Shown here: positions 5,853 through 14,527 of the stretch, piece by piece
Layout of the letters: each line of letters starts with the position of its first letter
How positions within the stretch are numbered: the stretch's first letter is position 1
Virus record (IMG/VR): IMGVR_UViG_3300032047_001816
Span: 1-24,667 of that record
Length of the DNA: 24,667 bases
Source of the DNA: a virus
Strand: one strand, 5' to 3'
The notes under the pieces: generated by a model
The model's database searches: none
What the model was told of the DNA's origin: nothing
The model's input: only the letters and a program-made list of their open reading frames with translations
Position numbers and translations under genes: made by a program

Positions 5853-6256
5853 TACACACCTCCTTTGAGTTTTGCATCATATTTGTCTGCAAGTTTTTCT
5901 ATAATCTCATGCAATGATTTACGACCAAAATTTTTGACTTTTCTGAGCAAGTCAGTTTGTGTCATCTCCAACAACTCATGCACATAAATGATGTTAGCAT
6001 TGAATAAGCAATTTGCTGTTCTTACACTCAATTGCAAATCCTCACATTTCAAGTCTTTTGGTATTGGATTGCCAATATCAATGGTGACTCTTTGTATATA
6101 CTTCAATACATCAGCATAGATCTCTGCTGTTATCTGAATGCTATGCTTATCAAGTACTATCCAATACTCTTGCTCAGATTCCATAATGAGAGTTATTTGA
6201 TTTGGGTTTATTGTGTAGGTTTGACCCTTGACACCTGATATTGTTAAAAATATCAT
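5852..6256 (-). CDS. RNA polymerase alpha C-terminal-domain protein with a different N-terminal domain
   Basis: A 134-residue protein whose C-terminal half (about 66-123) is a bacterial RNA polymerase alpha-CTD: LKCEDLQLSVRTANCL, then a helix pair and VKNFGRKSLHEIIEKL. Residues matching the DNA-contacting ones of E. coli alpha are present: Arg79 (R265), Asn82 (N268), Cys83 (C269), Gly111 (G296), Lys113 (K298), Ser114 (S299) and Glu117 (E302). There is no alpha-NTD for assembly into polymerase. Residues 1-55 instead form a small beta-rich unit (MIFLTISGVKG...INPNQITLI...ADVLKYI), loosely FlbD-like. I chose ATG 6256, with AAGGAGA just upstream; the longer frame to 6325 runs through the promoters. 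It is the first gene of the early operon. A role in redirecting host transcription is inferred. Confidence 0.85.
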   Translation of the reverse strand: MIFLTISGVKGQTYTINPNQITLIMESEQEYWIVLDKHSIQITAEIYADVLKYIQRVTIDIGNPIPKDLKCEDLQLSVRTANCLFNANIIYVHELLEMTQTDLLRKVKNFGRKSLHEIIEKLADKYDAKLKGGV

Positions 6257-6283
6257 ACTTTCTCCTTTTTTTGTTATAAAGTG

Positions 6284-6312
6284 TTGACGTGTAAATAATA
6301 TTACATTACTAT
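6284..6312 (+). promoter_or_regulatory. Rightward promoter for the 38-residue membrane peptide
   Basis: On the plus strand TTGACG (6284-6289) and TACTAT (6307-6312) are spaced by 17 nt, upstream of the gene starting at 6381. The -35 lies in AAGTGTTGAC-N10-TATTA (6279-6303), a pattern that recurs upstream of the other rightward gene (19785-19809). It overlaps the leftward promoters, so the two directions should compete or share control. Confidence 0.5.
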
Positions 6313-6353
6313 AAACACAAGTCAATAATATATTGATTTATAACAATAGTCAA
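6298..6353 (-). promoter_or_regulatory. Tandem leftward promoters of the early/replication operon
   Basis: Two sigma70-like promoters are readable on the minus strand. The distal one has TTGACT (6353-6348), a 17-nt spacer and TATTAT (6330-6325). The proximal one has TTGACT (6325-6320), a 16-nt spacer and TAATAT (6303-6298). Both lie upstream of the alpha-CTD start at 6256. The 9-mer GTCAATAAT (6321-6329) also occurs twice in the promoter at 1402-1430, and TCAAT-AATAT-ATTGA (6322-6336) is a perfect dyad, so a shared operator is plausible. Confidence 0.5.
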
Positions 6354-6380
6354 ATAAATATTAACAAAAAAGGAGTTATC

Positions 6381-6497
6381 ATGTCATTTCTTGAATTTGC
6401 ATACCTGATGCATGACATAGCAAACAGCAACATCTTTGCAGCTTTTATGCTGCTCATCTTTATGGTCAGTCTTGCGTGTCTCTTTATTGACGATTAA
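6381..6497 (+). CDS. 38-residue single-span membrane peptide, divergent from the early operon
   Basis: A short rightward gene with a good ribosome site (AAAAAAGGAG, 6 nt before ATG) and an upstream promoter. The product is MSFLEFAYLMHDIANSNIF followed by a hydrophobic segment (about residues 18-36, AAFMLLIFMVSLACLFI) and a DD end, so one transmembrane helix. Candidate roles are a holin-like or superinfection-related peptide, or a small regulator acting at the membrane; nothing in the sequence decides. It is one of only two rightward genes in the window and converges on the coiled-coil gene, overlapping its end by 14 nt. It is too short for routine gene finding, and the ribosome site and promoter are the main support. 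Confidence 0.65.
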   Translation: MSFLEFAYLMHDIANSNIFAAFMLLIFMVSLACLFIDD

Positions 6498-6951
6498 CAA
6501 AACTTACTTTGATACCATCAAGAGCACCATCAAGCCGCTGCACTTGTGACTCAAGAGCTGTCAGCCTCTGATTGGTGCTCATTACTTTTGTGTTGATATC
6601 ATCAAATCTGGTGTTCAATGTGTCGACTCTGCTGCTCATCTGGTCTATTTTTTCAACTGCTCTGTTGATGGCATTTGCAATCTCTTTCTCTTGGTCACGT
6701 CTCTCAGTGTCAATCTTTGCAATGACACCATCATATTTGTCTCTCAATGCATCCTCTCTGTTTTCATATTTGCTCTGCATTGTCAAACGTGCTGTCTCAT
6801 CATTTGTTCTCATTGTCTCAATTTTTTTGAGATATATTAATTGTTGTTTGTCGTGTTTATCTTCTTGTTTTGTGTTGAGATACATCATATACAATGCCAA
6901 TGCACCAATTGGCCCAGCATTGAGTAGTATGTCAGTGATCATTTCCATCAT
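6484..6951 (-). CDS. Membrane-anchored coiled-coil protein, probable lysis accessory (holin or spanin-like)
   Basis: A 155-residue protein with one hydrophobic segment near the N-terminus (about residues 5-24, ITDILLNAGPIGALALYMMY). A long charged coiled coil follows (about 30-150), with heptad-like KIDTERRDQEKEIANAINRAVEKIDQMSSRV and ending in NQRLTALESQVQRLDGAL. There is no signal peptidase or lipobox motif. Its start overlaps the wall-enzyme gene by ATGA, so the two are coupled. The topology (one N-terminal anchor, long helical tail, next to a wall hydrolase) fits a lysis-module protein, but spanins are normally periplasmic and holins shorter, so the class stays open. It is the last gene of the late operon. 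Confidence 0.6.
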   Translation of the reverse strand: MMEMITDILLNAGPIGALALYMMYLNTKQEDKHDKQQLIYLKKIETMRTNDETARLTMQSKYENREDALRDKYDGVIAKIDTERRDQEKEIANAINRAVEKIDQMSSRVDTLNTRFDDINTKVMSTNQRLTALESQVQRLDGALDGIKVSFVNRQ

Positions 6952-7535
6952 TTGACACCATCAATGAGAGTGTATGTAAACTCTCTCCAACCATTGACAG
7001 CAACTTGTGCCTCACATAAATTAATAAATCTCTCATAATGTGCAGCATTTGCAATCACTGTGCAGCCTGCTGACCATAAATCAACTCTTGTGCTGTCTGT
7101 GCCTGCTTTGTGTATGTTGATTCCAAATATACCCTCCTCAACAGTACTGGCATCAATATCATGCCTGTTGTCTCTTGTGGGGTCTCTATACACTTTCAAT
7201 GGTGCTCTCTGTACTAGTGCTTTGTATTTGCCTTTGTGCAGACCAATTGTATGTGAGCCTTTGTATTGGCCTGGCAATAGTATTGCAGTGCCTTGCACTC
7301 TGCTTGGATTTTGCAAATAATAATAGCCCGGATCTGTTGTACATTTAAATTGCTCATGCTGCCAAAGACCAGAGACCTTGTATGCAACATGCAAAACATC
7401 ATCAAATGCATTTGTGTGCAAATGACATCTCTCACCTATAATATTCAAATCAAAATTATCACCTTCAAAAATCTTAAAACCAAGATCTTTGACTCTCTGC
7501 AAAATTGTTGGCAGCATACTCACCTCTGTGCTCAT
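6948..7535 (-). CDS. Putative peptidoglycan-active enzyme with YkuD-like His...Ser-x-Gly-Cys motif
   Basis: A 195-residue soluble protein without signal peptide. The key segment is GIFGINIHKAG (about 137-147) followed by DLWSAGCTVI (about 152-161). A His on a strand and an S-x-G-C motif about 15 residues later form the catalytic signature of L,D-transpeptidase (YkuD-like) folds, with the Cys as nucleophile. GSHTIGLHKGKYKALVQ before it fits the preceding strands. In a phage late operon, beside a membrane-anchored coiled-coil protein, the likely role is lysis or local wall cleavage during infection rather than cross-linking. The ribosome site is AAGGTG, about 9 nt before the ATG, and the gene lies 11 nt after the tail gene. 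The catalytic assignment rests on motif reading alone. Confidence 0.6.
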   Translation of the reverse strand: MSTEVSMLPTILQRVKDLGFKIFEGDNFDLNIIGERCHLHTNAFDDVLHVAYKVSGLWQHEQFKCTTDPGYYYLQNPSRVQGTAILLPGQYKGSHTIGLHKGKYKALVQRAPLKVYRDPTRDNRHDIDASTVEEGIFGINIHKAGTDSTRVDLWSAGCTVIANAAHYERFINLCEAQVAVNGWREFTYTLIDGVK

Positions 7536-7546
7536 ATTTTAACACC

Positions 7547-9256
7547 TTATAACTGTTTCACATTTGCTATGTGGTTATGTTCTATTTTTAAATCAAAAAC
7601 CCAGTGTGTCATATTCCATTGCTTTGCAATTATCTGTGCTTTCTGTTGGTCAATGGCTATGTCAAGATCTGTCAACTCTATAATATCACCAAGTTGCAAA
7701 AATCCATACTCTGGAGATGCTGCATATTGTGTGACATATGTTGGCATTGATTTGAATCGTATCATATCAAGTGCAATCTTAAATGCTGTCACTCTATCAT
7801 ATACATATGCCAACTCAAATGTTGCTGATTTTGCACCATATATCTGTTGTGATACTACTGCATATTGAGATGCTGTGATTGCAATTGGAGTGCCTAAAAA
7901 GCCAAAACTTGATGAGTACTCAGGTATATTTGCCTGCACTTTTGCCTTTGAAATATATGATTGTCTTGCACCATCCCATGCAAATCTAACTGTCACCTCA
8001 TTGATGACATCACTTGGCTCTGACATTGGAATCAATGCACCTAGTCTGTAAAAAACAGCACCAGCCTCAATGACATCAGCAACAGGCACATCAACACCCA
8101 AAGCCAACATATTGAGACGAGGTGCAAGTCCGTCTTTTGACAAGATGATTTCAACTGGCAAATATGGCAATATATTTTCTTGTAACCAAGCAAGACCAGT
8201 GATTTTTTCATTTGTGATAACACCTGCAAATTTGTACTCATTGAGATATTGCCTCAAGTTGTACCAAGATGCATAATCAATGTTTGCATTGCTAGATGTC
8301 AAAGCCCACATACAAATGTCACCACCGCCCTCAAGAACATCATCACCAAAAGGAGACTTGAGGCCTTTGTCAATTTGCCCCCAATACTCAAGTTGATCAT
8401 CTGTCAAAGGGTCTGTGATATTTCCACCAAAGTAGCTGCTATCAACAGCAGCATATGATGTTGATCTCTCATTGATTTTTTGCAAAAAACCACTTTTCAA
8501 AAAATCACTGTACAAGTTTTCAGCATCAAGCACATCACCTGTGTCAGTCTCTGTGTTACCATCTTTGACATCAACAGATGCACTCATCACCTTGTGACAT
8601 GCCAAAGTAAAATTATAATCTGATAAATCTGAGTCGAGTCCAAGATAGTACATTGGCACTGGATGCACATCAACACTGTCAACTGTATTGAGTCGACCAA
8701 AAACAACAGGTATTGTCTTGCCAAAGTTTCTCTCATCTAGTGATGCAAATCCCGCCTCAGTAAATCCAAGCAAACCCTCATCAATGATATGTGTTTTGTT
8801 GACACCATCAATCAAAGTCCTAGTGATGACAAAACTATCTGACTCCAATGCAAACTCAACATATGATTTTGACCTCTCTGGATATCCAAATATTGGCTGA
8901 GACACTTTGCCTGTTGCCAAAATAACTCTCTGCTCATAATCTGTCTCACCATCAAGCACATATGCCAACTCACAAGGTGCATTGTCAAGCACATTGCCTT
9001 TTTTGTATTCATCAGCAACATCAACACCAGCAAAAAACAACGCAAATGGCACACTCAATGACTCATAATCAGCACCAAGCACTCTGCTTTTTTGTTGATA
9101 TTGAGGGTCATCCAAATGATTGTCAAAATTATAGCTGTTGCCAGAGGCTGTCAATACAATTGGCTTTGTTGCAAATCTGTATATGTAACCACCCCATGTG
9201 ACACTCAACAAAAATATTGGCTGCCCTCCAATCCATCTGTCTCTATATTCTGACAT
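7547..9256 (-). CDS. Tail-associated structural protein, distal tail or baseplate candidate
   Basis: A 569-residue protein without signal peptide or clear membrane segment. Beta-rich with acidic loops. Features that fit tail-tip proteins are the N-terminal strand pattern GQPIFLLSVTWGGYIYRFATKPI, an early segment about the response to Y/F-rich strands, and FGKTIPVVFGRL (about 178-189), a phrase seen in phage distal tail and host-specificity proteins. The last 100 residues have PEYGFLQLGDIIELTDLDI and end in a strand-rich unit. It follows the large receptor-type protein with a TGATG overlap (ATG at 9256, a TTG precedes it) and comes before the wall enzyme. I cannot name a family; structural tail protein is a safe call and the exact position is not. 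Confidence 0.55.
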   Translation of the reverse strand: MSEYRDRWIGGQPIFLLSVTWGGYIYRFATKPIVLTASGNSYNFDNHLDDPQYQQKSRVLGADYESLSVPFALFFAGVDVADEYKKGNVLDNAPCELAYVLDGETDYEQRVILATGKVSQPIFGYPERSKSYVEFALESDSFVITRTLIDGVNKTHIIDEGLLGFTEAGFASLDERNFGKTIPVVFGRLNTVDSVDVHPVPMYYLGLDSDLSDYNFTLACHKVMSASVDVKDGNTETDTGDVLDAENLYSDFLKSGFLQKINERSTSYAAVDSSYFGGNITDPLTDDQLEYWGQIDKGLKSPFGDDVLEGGGDICMWALTSSNANIDYASWYNLRQYLNEYKFAGVITNEKITGLAWLQENILPYLPVEIILSKDGLAPRLNMLALGVDVPVADVIEAGAVFYRLGALIPMSEPSDVINEVTVRFAWDGARQSYISKAKVQANIPEYSSSFGFLGTPIAITASQYAVVSQQIYGAKSATFELAYVYDRVTAFKIALDMIRFKSMPTYVTQYAASPEYGFLQLGDIIELTDLDIAIDQQKAQIIAKQWNMTHWVFDLKIEHNHIANVKQL

Positions 9257-12200
9257 CAAACCTCTCTCAGCACTATAGTGCTCACTCTGAATGCCTCATC
9301 AATTAACTCATCACCAATGACAGACTCAATTGATATATCACCTTGTAACACAGCAAGCATTTGATCATCATCTCTTTTATATACAACTCCGTAGGGAGTT
9401 GGTTGGCCATCTGATGTGTCTATTGCTGGCAAATATACCAATGGCCTCATCTGACCTTGTAATTTTGTTATCAATCCAAGCATCATGCCAGGCACATCAA
9501 ACTGAGATGCTGTTGCCAAAGATACAACATTTGAGTTGAGTTTGATATAATTTGGTGCAACATTTGAGCCTGACAGTGTCCTCAAATCAATTGGATCTGA
9601 CCAACTCACTCTCACTGTACGTTTGGAGGCTCTGAGATTCCTGCTGTATATTGTACCAGATTGCAACTCTTCACTGATTGTGCCTGAGTCTCTTGATATT
9701 GTTCTACCTCTGCCATATTGCTGACCTGGTATAAGCACAGGCCCAATGCTCATGTGACTACAACTAAAATATTTGTCTTTGTTTTCTCTAGTTACAAATT
9801 CAATTTTTATCTGGTCATACGTTGGTGCACCTGTCATATTCATGACTATAGTGATATCTTTTGGTATCAAATAAGCAATCTGATTGACTGTGTCAGGGCC
9901 TGTGTTGCTGAATGTATCCTCAACATAGAACACTGGTGTTGTTGGTATTCTTGTGCCATCTCTTGTCAAAGCACCAGATGTGTTTGTCACAACTTTGCTG
10001 TATGTTGTTATTACACTTGTATTGTCAACTATCTCAATGCACCAACCTGCACACTCATTATAATTGATAAATGAGCCTGATTGTGTTGACTCAGAGACTA
10101 TCAATGCACCTGCTTGCTCTTTATAATAGAATTGTAATCTTGTATCAATAGTATCTCTCAGAGTCCAAGCACCAGCACCCTCTTTGCTGTAGATCTTAAA
10201 TTGACCTGCATTGAGTCCTTTGAGATGTATGCCAATGCCAGCAAAATGTGCAAATGGTGAGCCTTGCATATCTTTGATGCTGTCAAACACAATCTCTTGT
10301 GCAGGTATTGCACCAGATGGCACACTTTGAGACCTCCAACCTGATTGAGTGCTTGGATGATTATCATAAAACATTTTATCAATACCAAATGCATATCTGG
10401 TTTTGATTTGATACTCATCATTGATGATTGCAGGGCCGTCAGCAGTTGTGATTTTGACACCATCTGCAACATATATGTATTGACCAGCTGGAGGGTACAA
10501 CATTGCACTCAACTCTGGTGCTGATGTCTCCATCTGATTGCCAGTGTTCAAACCTGCTGCAACATGAAACTCATGCCACCAAGTGCGAACATCAGCAGAT
10601 GAGCCACCATGCCCAAATGTCACCTCAGCACCTGTGATGCCAGCACCTCCATTGACCAATGCAGTTGTTGATGCACCAGGTTGATAATCTCTGTTAAAAA
10701 CTGTATCAGCATTAAAAAACCACATTTTGACATCATTGTTTGCTACTGCAATCAAAACCTCAGTCACAGCATTGATTGCCATAGTTGAGCCAATGTTTGT
10801 GCTGCCATGTGCATCAAACAATTGCATTGTTGATGTGCCAATGCGTAACTTGACATGATACTCTTGAGCACCATCACCAAGTTTTATGTCAACAAGTCTG
10901 CTGTCATCAGTTGTTGAGCCTCCAAAACCAATATCAAAACGCAATCGAACAATTACACCTTGAGCCATAGTTGTTGTGAATGTCTGCTTATATAGTCTAA
11001 AAGTAAGAGATGTAGTATTGACATATAGTCTGCCAATATTCACAAAGTCTGTGCCTGTGCCAGTGACAGTGAATGCAGACATTTGTGCTGGCTCAGCATA
11101 TGGCAAATATGTTGATGACCATTTTGCTTTTTTATATGTGTTTGGTGATGTGTCTAGGTATGGCATTGTCAATGTAGAGTAACCACCAAAAAACATCACA
11201 CCAAGTGTGTCATCTGAAAATAAAACTGTATGATGATTGTGTGCAAGTGCAACTCGACCTGTGACAACAACTGCATTGATTTCTTTTGGCATCTCTACAG
11301 TGCCAGATGTATCATCAATGTCATATACTGCTGACTGTGCAAGATTGTTACCAAAGTAGTTGAATGTCACACCATCTGTGCTATATCTAGCCAAAAGAGT
11401 TGGATTTGATGCACTTGCTAATTTGTAATATACATATATGTTGTCATTGTCATCAACACACATTGCCATCTCACCACTGCTCATTGCATTGTTTGTGCCA
11501 GATGTCAAAGTTGATGTCAGTGTCTGATCTACATATAGATTTGAGTTTCTTGCACTTTGGATGCTGTAAAATGCATGAGGTATCTGCAAATAATGACTCA
11601 GTGCAGTCTCTGCAATGTATGATATAACAAAACTGTTTTTGCGAACTGCCAAAGATACTCTATGATAGCCATTTGCAAAATCATTGCTGGTTGTTACTCT
11701 GGTGAATGTTGCACCTCCGTCAACTGATGCAAATTGCCAAAGTCGATTTTGAAATATTGAGCCACCACCTGTGTTGTAAAATGTTTCAATCAACAATAAC
11801 ACCTGACCAGCAACAGCAGCAACTTTGACACCTGCCATCTGATATGTTGTGCCAGAGACACCAAGTGTGATGGCAGTGTCAATCAGTCTGTCACTCAACA
11901 ATGACCAAGTGACACCATCATCTTTGCTGATATAACTCCTCAAATTTAATTGTGGATCTGTCAAACCAACTTGATTGTCATCAACTGTATGCACAAGCAA
12001 CAAATTGCCATTTGGCATTTTGCAGATGGCTGGCCTCATATTTTGAGAGGGTGTTGATGGAAATGAGTATATATTTTGAGAGGTATATGCATCATTGTCC
12101 TCTGTTCTTTTGTATGCATAGATTCTCGGAGTGAGCCAAGTTGACTCTTTGGCATAAACAACAATATAGAGTGAGCCATCATCCAAAGCAATTGAGTTTG

Positions 12201-12549
12201 GGTATTTATATGATGATGTACTTGAGCCAAAATCAGCAACATCATAGCCTGTGATGTGTGCTGGTATATCTCTGCCAAATGGCTCAGAGGCTGTTACGTT
12301 GTCAATCCAAACAAACTCACCCTTGTCACCCGCATGACCTGACCTGAGTGTTTTGATCTGTAGATCTGAGCCTGCTGTTTGCTCTCCAGTTGCTCTCAAC
12401 ACCAATGCACTTGCCTGCTGTGGTATTGGGTCACCTGCTCTGTTGCCTGCCTCAGTAAACGATGACTCAGTTGCATTGATATTGTTTTGGTCAATATCAT
12501 GAGGTATAACAAAACCTCTCAAATAATTTGGTGTGCTCTCAGTAGACAT
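9256..12549 (-). CDS. Large tail protein with BNR/beta-propeller and lectin-like regions, receptor-binding candidate
   Basis: A 1097-residue protein, the largest here. Residues about 100-480 contain Asp-box (BNR) motifs SKDDGVTWSLL, SVDGGATFTRV and STDGVTFNYFG in strand-rich surroundings, as in sialidase-type beta-propellers. Residues about 500-670 look like a concanavalin/LamG-type jelly roll (VRLRFDIGFGG...HVKLRIGTSTMQLFD...MWFFNAD...TWWHEFHVAAG). The C-terminal 400 residues are strand-rich and end in a segment likely to contact the neighbouring tail protein. I see no sialidase Arg triad, so this is probably a carbohydrate-binding rather than cleaving propeller. It follows the tape measure directly (TAG then ATG, no clear ribosome site), so translation may be coupled. 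The best guess is a tail fibre or tip protein binding surface sugars. Confidence 0.6.
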   Translation of the reverse strand: MSTESTPNYLRGFVIPHDIDQNNINATESSFTEAGNRAGDPIPQQASALVLRATGEQTAGSDLQIKTLRSGHAGDKGEFVWIDNVTASEPFGRDIPAHITGYDVADFGSSTSSYKYPNSIALDDGSLYIVVYAKESTWLTPRIYAYKRTEDNDAYTSQNIYSFPSTPSQNMRPAICKMPNGNLLLVHTVDDNQVGLTDPQLNLRSYISKDDGVTWSLLSDRLIDTAITLGVSGTTYQMAGVKVAAVAGQVLLLIETFYNTGGGSIFQNRLWQFASVDGGATFTRVTTSNDFANGYHRVSLAVRKNSFVISYIAETALSHYLQIPHAFYSIQSARNSNLYVDQTLTSTLTSGTNNAMSSGEMAMCVDDNDNIYVYYKLASASNPTLLARYSTDGVTFNYFGNNLAQSAVYDIDDTSGTVEMPKEINAVVVTGRVALAHNHHTVLFSDDTLGVMFFGGYSTLTMPYLDTSPNTYKKAKWSSTYLPYAEPAQMSAFTVTGTGTDFVNIGRLYVNTTSLTFRLYKQTFTTTMAQGVIVRLRFDIGFGGSTTDDSRLVDIKLGDGAQEYHVKLRIGTSTMQLFDAHGSTNIGSTMAINAVTEVLIAVANNDVKMWFFNADTVFNRDYQPGASTTALVNGGAGITGAEVTFGHGGSSADVRTWWHEFHVAAGLNTGNQMETSAPELSAMLYPPAGQYIYVADGVKITTADGPAIINDEYQIKTRYAFGIDKMFYDNHPSTQSGWRSQSVPSGAIPAQEIVFDSIKDMQGSPFAHFAGIGIHLKGLNAGQFKIYSKEGAGAWTLRDTIDTRLQFYYKEQAGALIVSESTQSGSFINYNECAGWCIEIVDNTSVITTYSKVVTNTSGALTRDGTRIPTTPVFYVEDTFSNTGPDTVNQIAYLIPKDITIVMNMTGAPTYDQIKIEFVTRENKDKYFSCSHMSIGPVLIPGQQYGRGRTISRDSGTISEELQSGTIYSRNLRASKRTVRVSWSDPIDLRTLSGSNVAPNYIKLNSNVVSLATASQFDVPGMMLGLITKLQGQMRPLVYLPAIDTSDGQPTPYGVVYKRDDDQMLAVLQGDISIESVIGDELIDEAFRVSTIVLREV

Positions 12550-14526
12550 CTAGTAACTCACTGGTTTGCTGTTGGTAAATATAGCACCTGATTGAGATGC
12601 TTGTTTCATAAATCTGTCAAAATGTTTGAATGGCTGCACAACAACAACACCAGCACCAGCACCGCCACCCTCTTGCAAGGCTCTGACACCTTGTGCACCT
12701 CCGAGCCTGTTCACTGTTGCTCTGTCAATCACTGCCTCACCTCTCAACACTCTTGTTGTTGTCTCATCTGGTCTCAATGGGTCATTGTTTCCAATCATAC
12801 CCATGTCAGCAGTTGGAGGCTTTTGAGCAAGCACTTTTGCAGTTGATGCAACACCTGTGGCAATGACTGCTGCTGTTTTCAATGGCTGACCTGCACTCTC
12901 AGCCAGTCCAGTTGCAATTGCAAAACCAATGTTGGCCAATGCACCTGCTTGATTGACTCTAAACAATCGCAATGCTTGTGCTCTTGCTGCCATGCCTTTT
13001 TTCTCATTTAACTCTGTCAAAGTGTTTGTGATGTCAACTGAGGAGTTAAACAAAGATTGTGCATTTGCCAACTCTTGTGCTGTGAGTTTCTTCTTTGTCT
13101 CTGCCTCTTTCTTTGCATTTTGCTCTTTTAACTCTGATAATTCTTTTTCCATCTCAAGACGTTTCTCATGTCTTAGAAACTCTAAGACTTCAATTTCTGC
13201 AACAGTTGCTTTTGCCAACTCTTGTTTTGCAAATACTTGCTCCTCTGTCTCTGCTTGTAATTGTGCAATTCTCAATCTGTTTTTTGCAGCTGTAATTTGC
13301 TCATCAATAGACTCATTCTGTTTTTCAAACTTTCTTTGTATTTCTGCCTCTTTGCCATCTTGCTTTGCTAACAAATCAAACAACTCTGTCTTTGCTTTTT
13401 CTTGGTTGTTTTGAGATTGCTTGAGTGACTCATTGATTTTGTCAAACATAGCCTCTTGCTCTTTCAACAGTGCCAGTCTTTCTTTCTCACTATCATTGAT
13501 TCCTTTGAGAGTCTTTTTGCTCTCAGATTGCTTTGCTTGTAGATCTTTGCTCTGCTGTCTCAATGACAACAACTGCTGTGCTTGTTCTTCATAGTTAATG
13601 TTTACTTCATCCTCTAACACCTTTCTTTTACTGGCAAATTGTGCCAACTCTGACTCAAGTTTTGATATCTCTTTTCTCTTTGCTGCTCTTTTGGCCATCT
13701 CTGCTGTGAGACCCTCTGAGCCTTTTCTATTCTCAATAATATCTCTCAACTCATCTTTTGTGATTTGCAGGTTTCTTGCTTTGATTTGCTGCTCTCCTCT
13801 CAATGCATCAACTCTGTCCTGTGCTGCTTTTTTCAATCGCTCAGCAATCTTGTTGGCCTCAATATCTCTCTGCATACTCTCAAAATCTGCTTTGGAGATT
13901 TGACCAGATAGCATCAAAACCTCTGCTTGTGCATTATTCAATTCAGCAGTAAAGTCACCAAGTGTGGCAATGCTACTTGCTTGTAATTTTTTAAACTCCT
14001 CAAGTTGTTTGTTCAAATCCTCTTGCTCTTTTGCCAAGTCCTCTGCTGCTTGTGCTGCTTTTTCTTGCTCTGCTGCATACTCACTGACTGCAAATGCTGC
14101 ACCTGCTGCCAACACTGCAAATGCTGCAAAGGCAGGGTTGAGAAATTTACCAACTCCAACAAGACCCTCAAGACCTCCAACACTATCAGCAGCAGCAGTT
14201 GCCATGTCCTCTAACTCTGGATTGACCAAACCAACAGCACCAGCAATGGCACTCATAACAGAGCCAACATCACCAGCAGAGCCATGCAACTCATCAAGTT
14301 GATCCTCTGCTCTGGCTGCACTGTGTGCAATCCTCTGCATTGACTTCTCTGTTGTTTTGCCAGTGTTCTTTGCTGCCTTCTCTGCCTGTCTCAGTTGTTT
14401 TTGTAGACCTGACACCATCTCTTTTGCTTGTTTCTCAGTCATGCCAGGCATTTGCTTAAGATTTGCAAGCAGTTGTTTTAAATCTGCTTTGTATGATATT
14501 TCAATACTTTTATTTACATCAGCCAT
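12550..14526 (-). CDS. Tape measure protein
   Basis: A 658-residue protein, mostly alpha-helical. Residues about 1-85 are basic helix, about 87-155 are Gly/Ala-rich and hydrophobic (GDVGSVMSAIAGAVGLV, FAAFAVLAAGAAFAVSEYAA), and about 158-490 form a long Glu/Gln/Lys coiled coil. A second Ala/Gly-rich hydrophobic region covers about 515-565 (ANIGFAIATGLAESAG). The C-terminus has TTRVLRGEAVIDRATVNRLGG, a phrase typical of tape measure C-termini. The hydrophobic segments are the parts thought to insert in the host membrane during DNA entry. Length sets tail length; at roughly 1.5 angstrom per residue this predicts a tail near 100 nm. Its place right after the tail chaperone block and one more tail gene confirms the call. 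Confidence 0.9.
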   Translation of the reverse strand: MADVNKSIEISYKADLKQLLANLKQMPGMTEKQAKEMVSGLQKQLRQAEKAAKNTGKTTEKSMQRIAHSAARAEDQLDELHGSAGDVGSVMSAIAGAVGLVNPELEDMATAAADSVGGLEGLVGVGKFLNPAFAAFAVLAAGAAFAVSEYAAEQEKAAQAAEDLAKEQEDLNKQLEEFKKLQASSIATLGDFTAELNNAQAEVLMLSGQISKADFESMQRDIEANKIAERLKKAAQDRVDALRGEQQIKARNLQITKDELRDIIENRKGSEGLTAEMAKRAAKRKEISKLESELAQFASKRKVLEDEVNINYEEQAQQLLSLRQQSKDLQAKQSESKKTLKGINDSEKERLALLKEQEAMFDKINESLKQSQNNQEKAKTELFDLLAKQDGKEAEIQRKFEKQNESIDEQITAAKNRLRIAQLQAETEEQVFAKQELAKATVAEIEVLEFLRHEKRLEMEKELSELKEQNAKKEAETKKKLTAQELANAQSLFNSSVDITNTLTELNEKKGMAARAQALRLFRVNQAGALANIGFAIATGLAESAGQPLKTAAVIATGVASTAKVLAQKPPTADMGMIGNNDPLRPDETTTRVLRGEAVIDRATVNRLGGAQGVRALQEGGGAGAGVVVVQPFKHFDRFMKQASQSGAIFTNSKPVSY

Positions 14527-14527
14527 A

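Noticed and set aside
6257-6325. N-terminal extension of the alpha-CTD protein to 6325
   Set aside because: It runs through promoter elements and has no ribosome site, while ATG 6256 has AAGGAGA just upstream.
6572-6955. Plus-strand frame of 127 residues opposite the coiled-coil gene
   Set aside because: Exact antisense shadow of the coiled-coil coding sequence, no ribosome site, hydrophobic residues arise from complementing charged codons.
7293-7868. Plus-strand frame of 191 residues across two late genes
   Set aside because: Crosses the end of one convincing gene and the start of another, Cys/Ile-rich random-looking composition, no ribosome site.
12592-14302. Several plus-strand Cys/Ser-rich frames opposite the tape measure gene
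   Set aside because: Complements of Lys/Glu/Ala codons in the coiled coil; no initiation signals.
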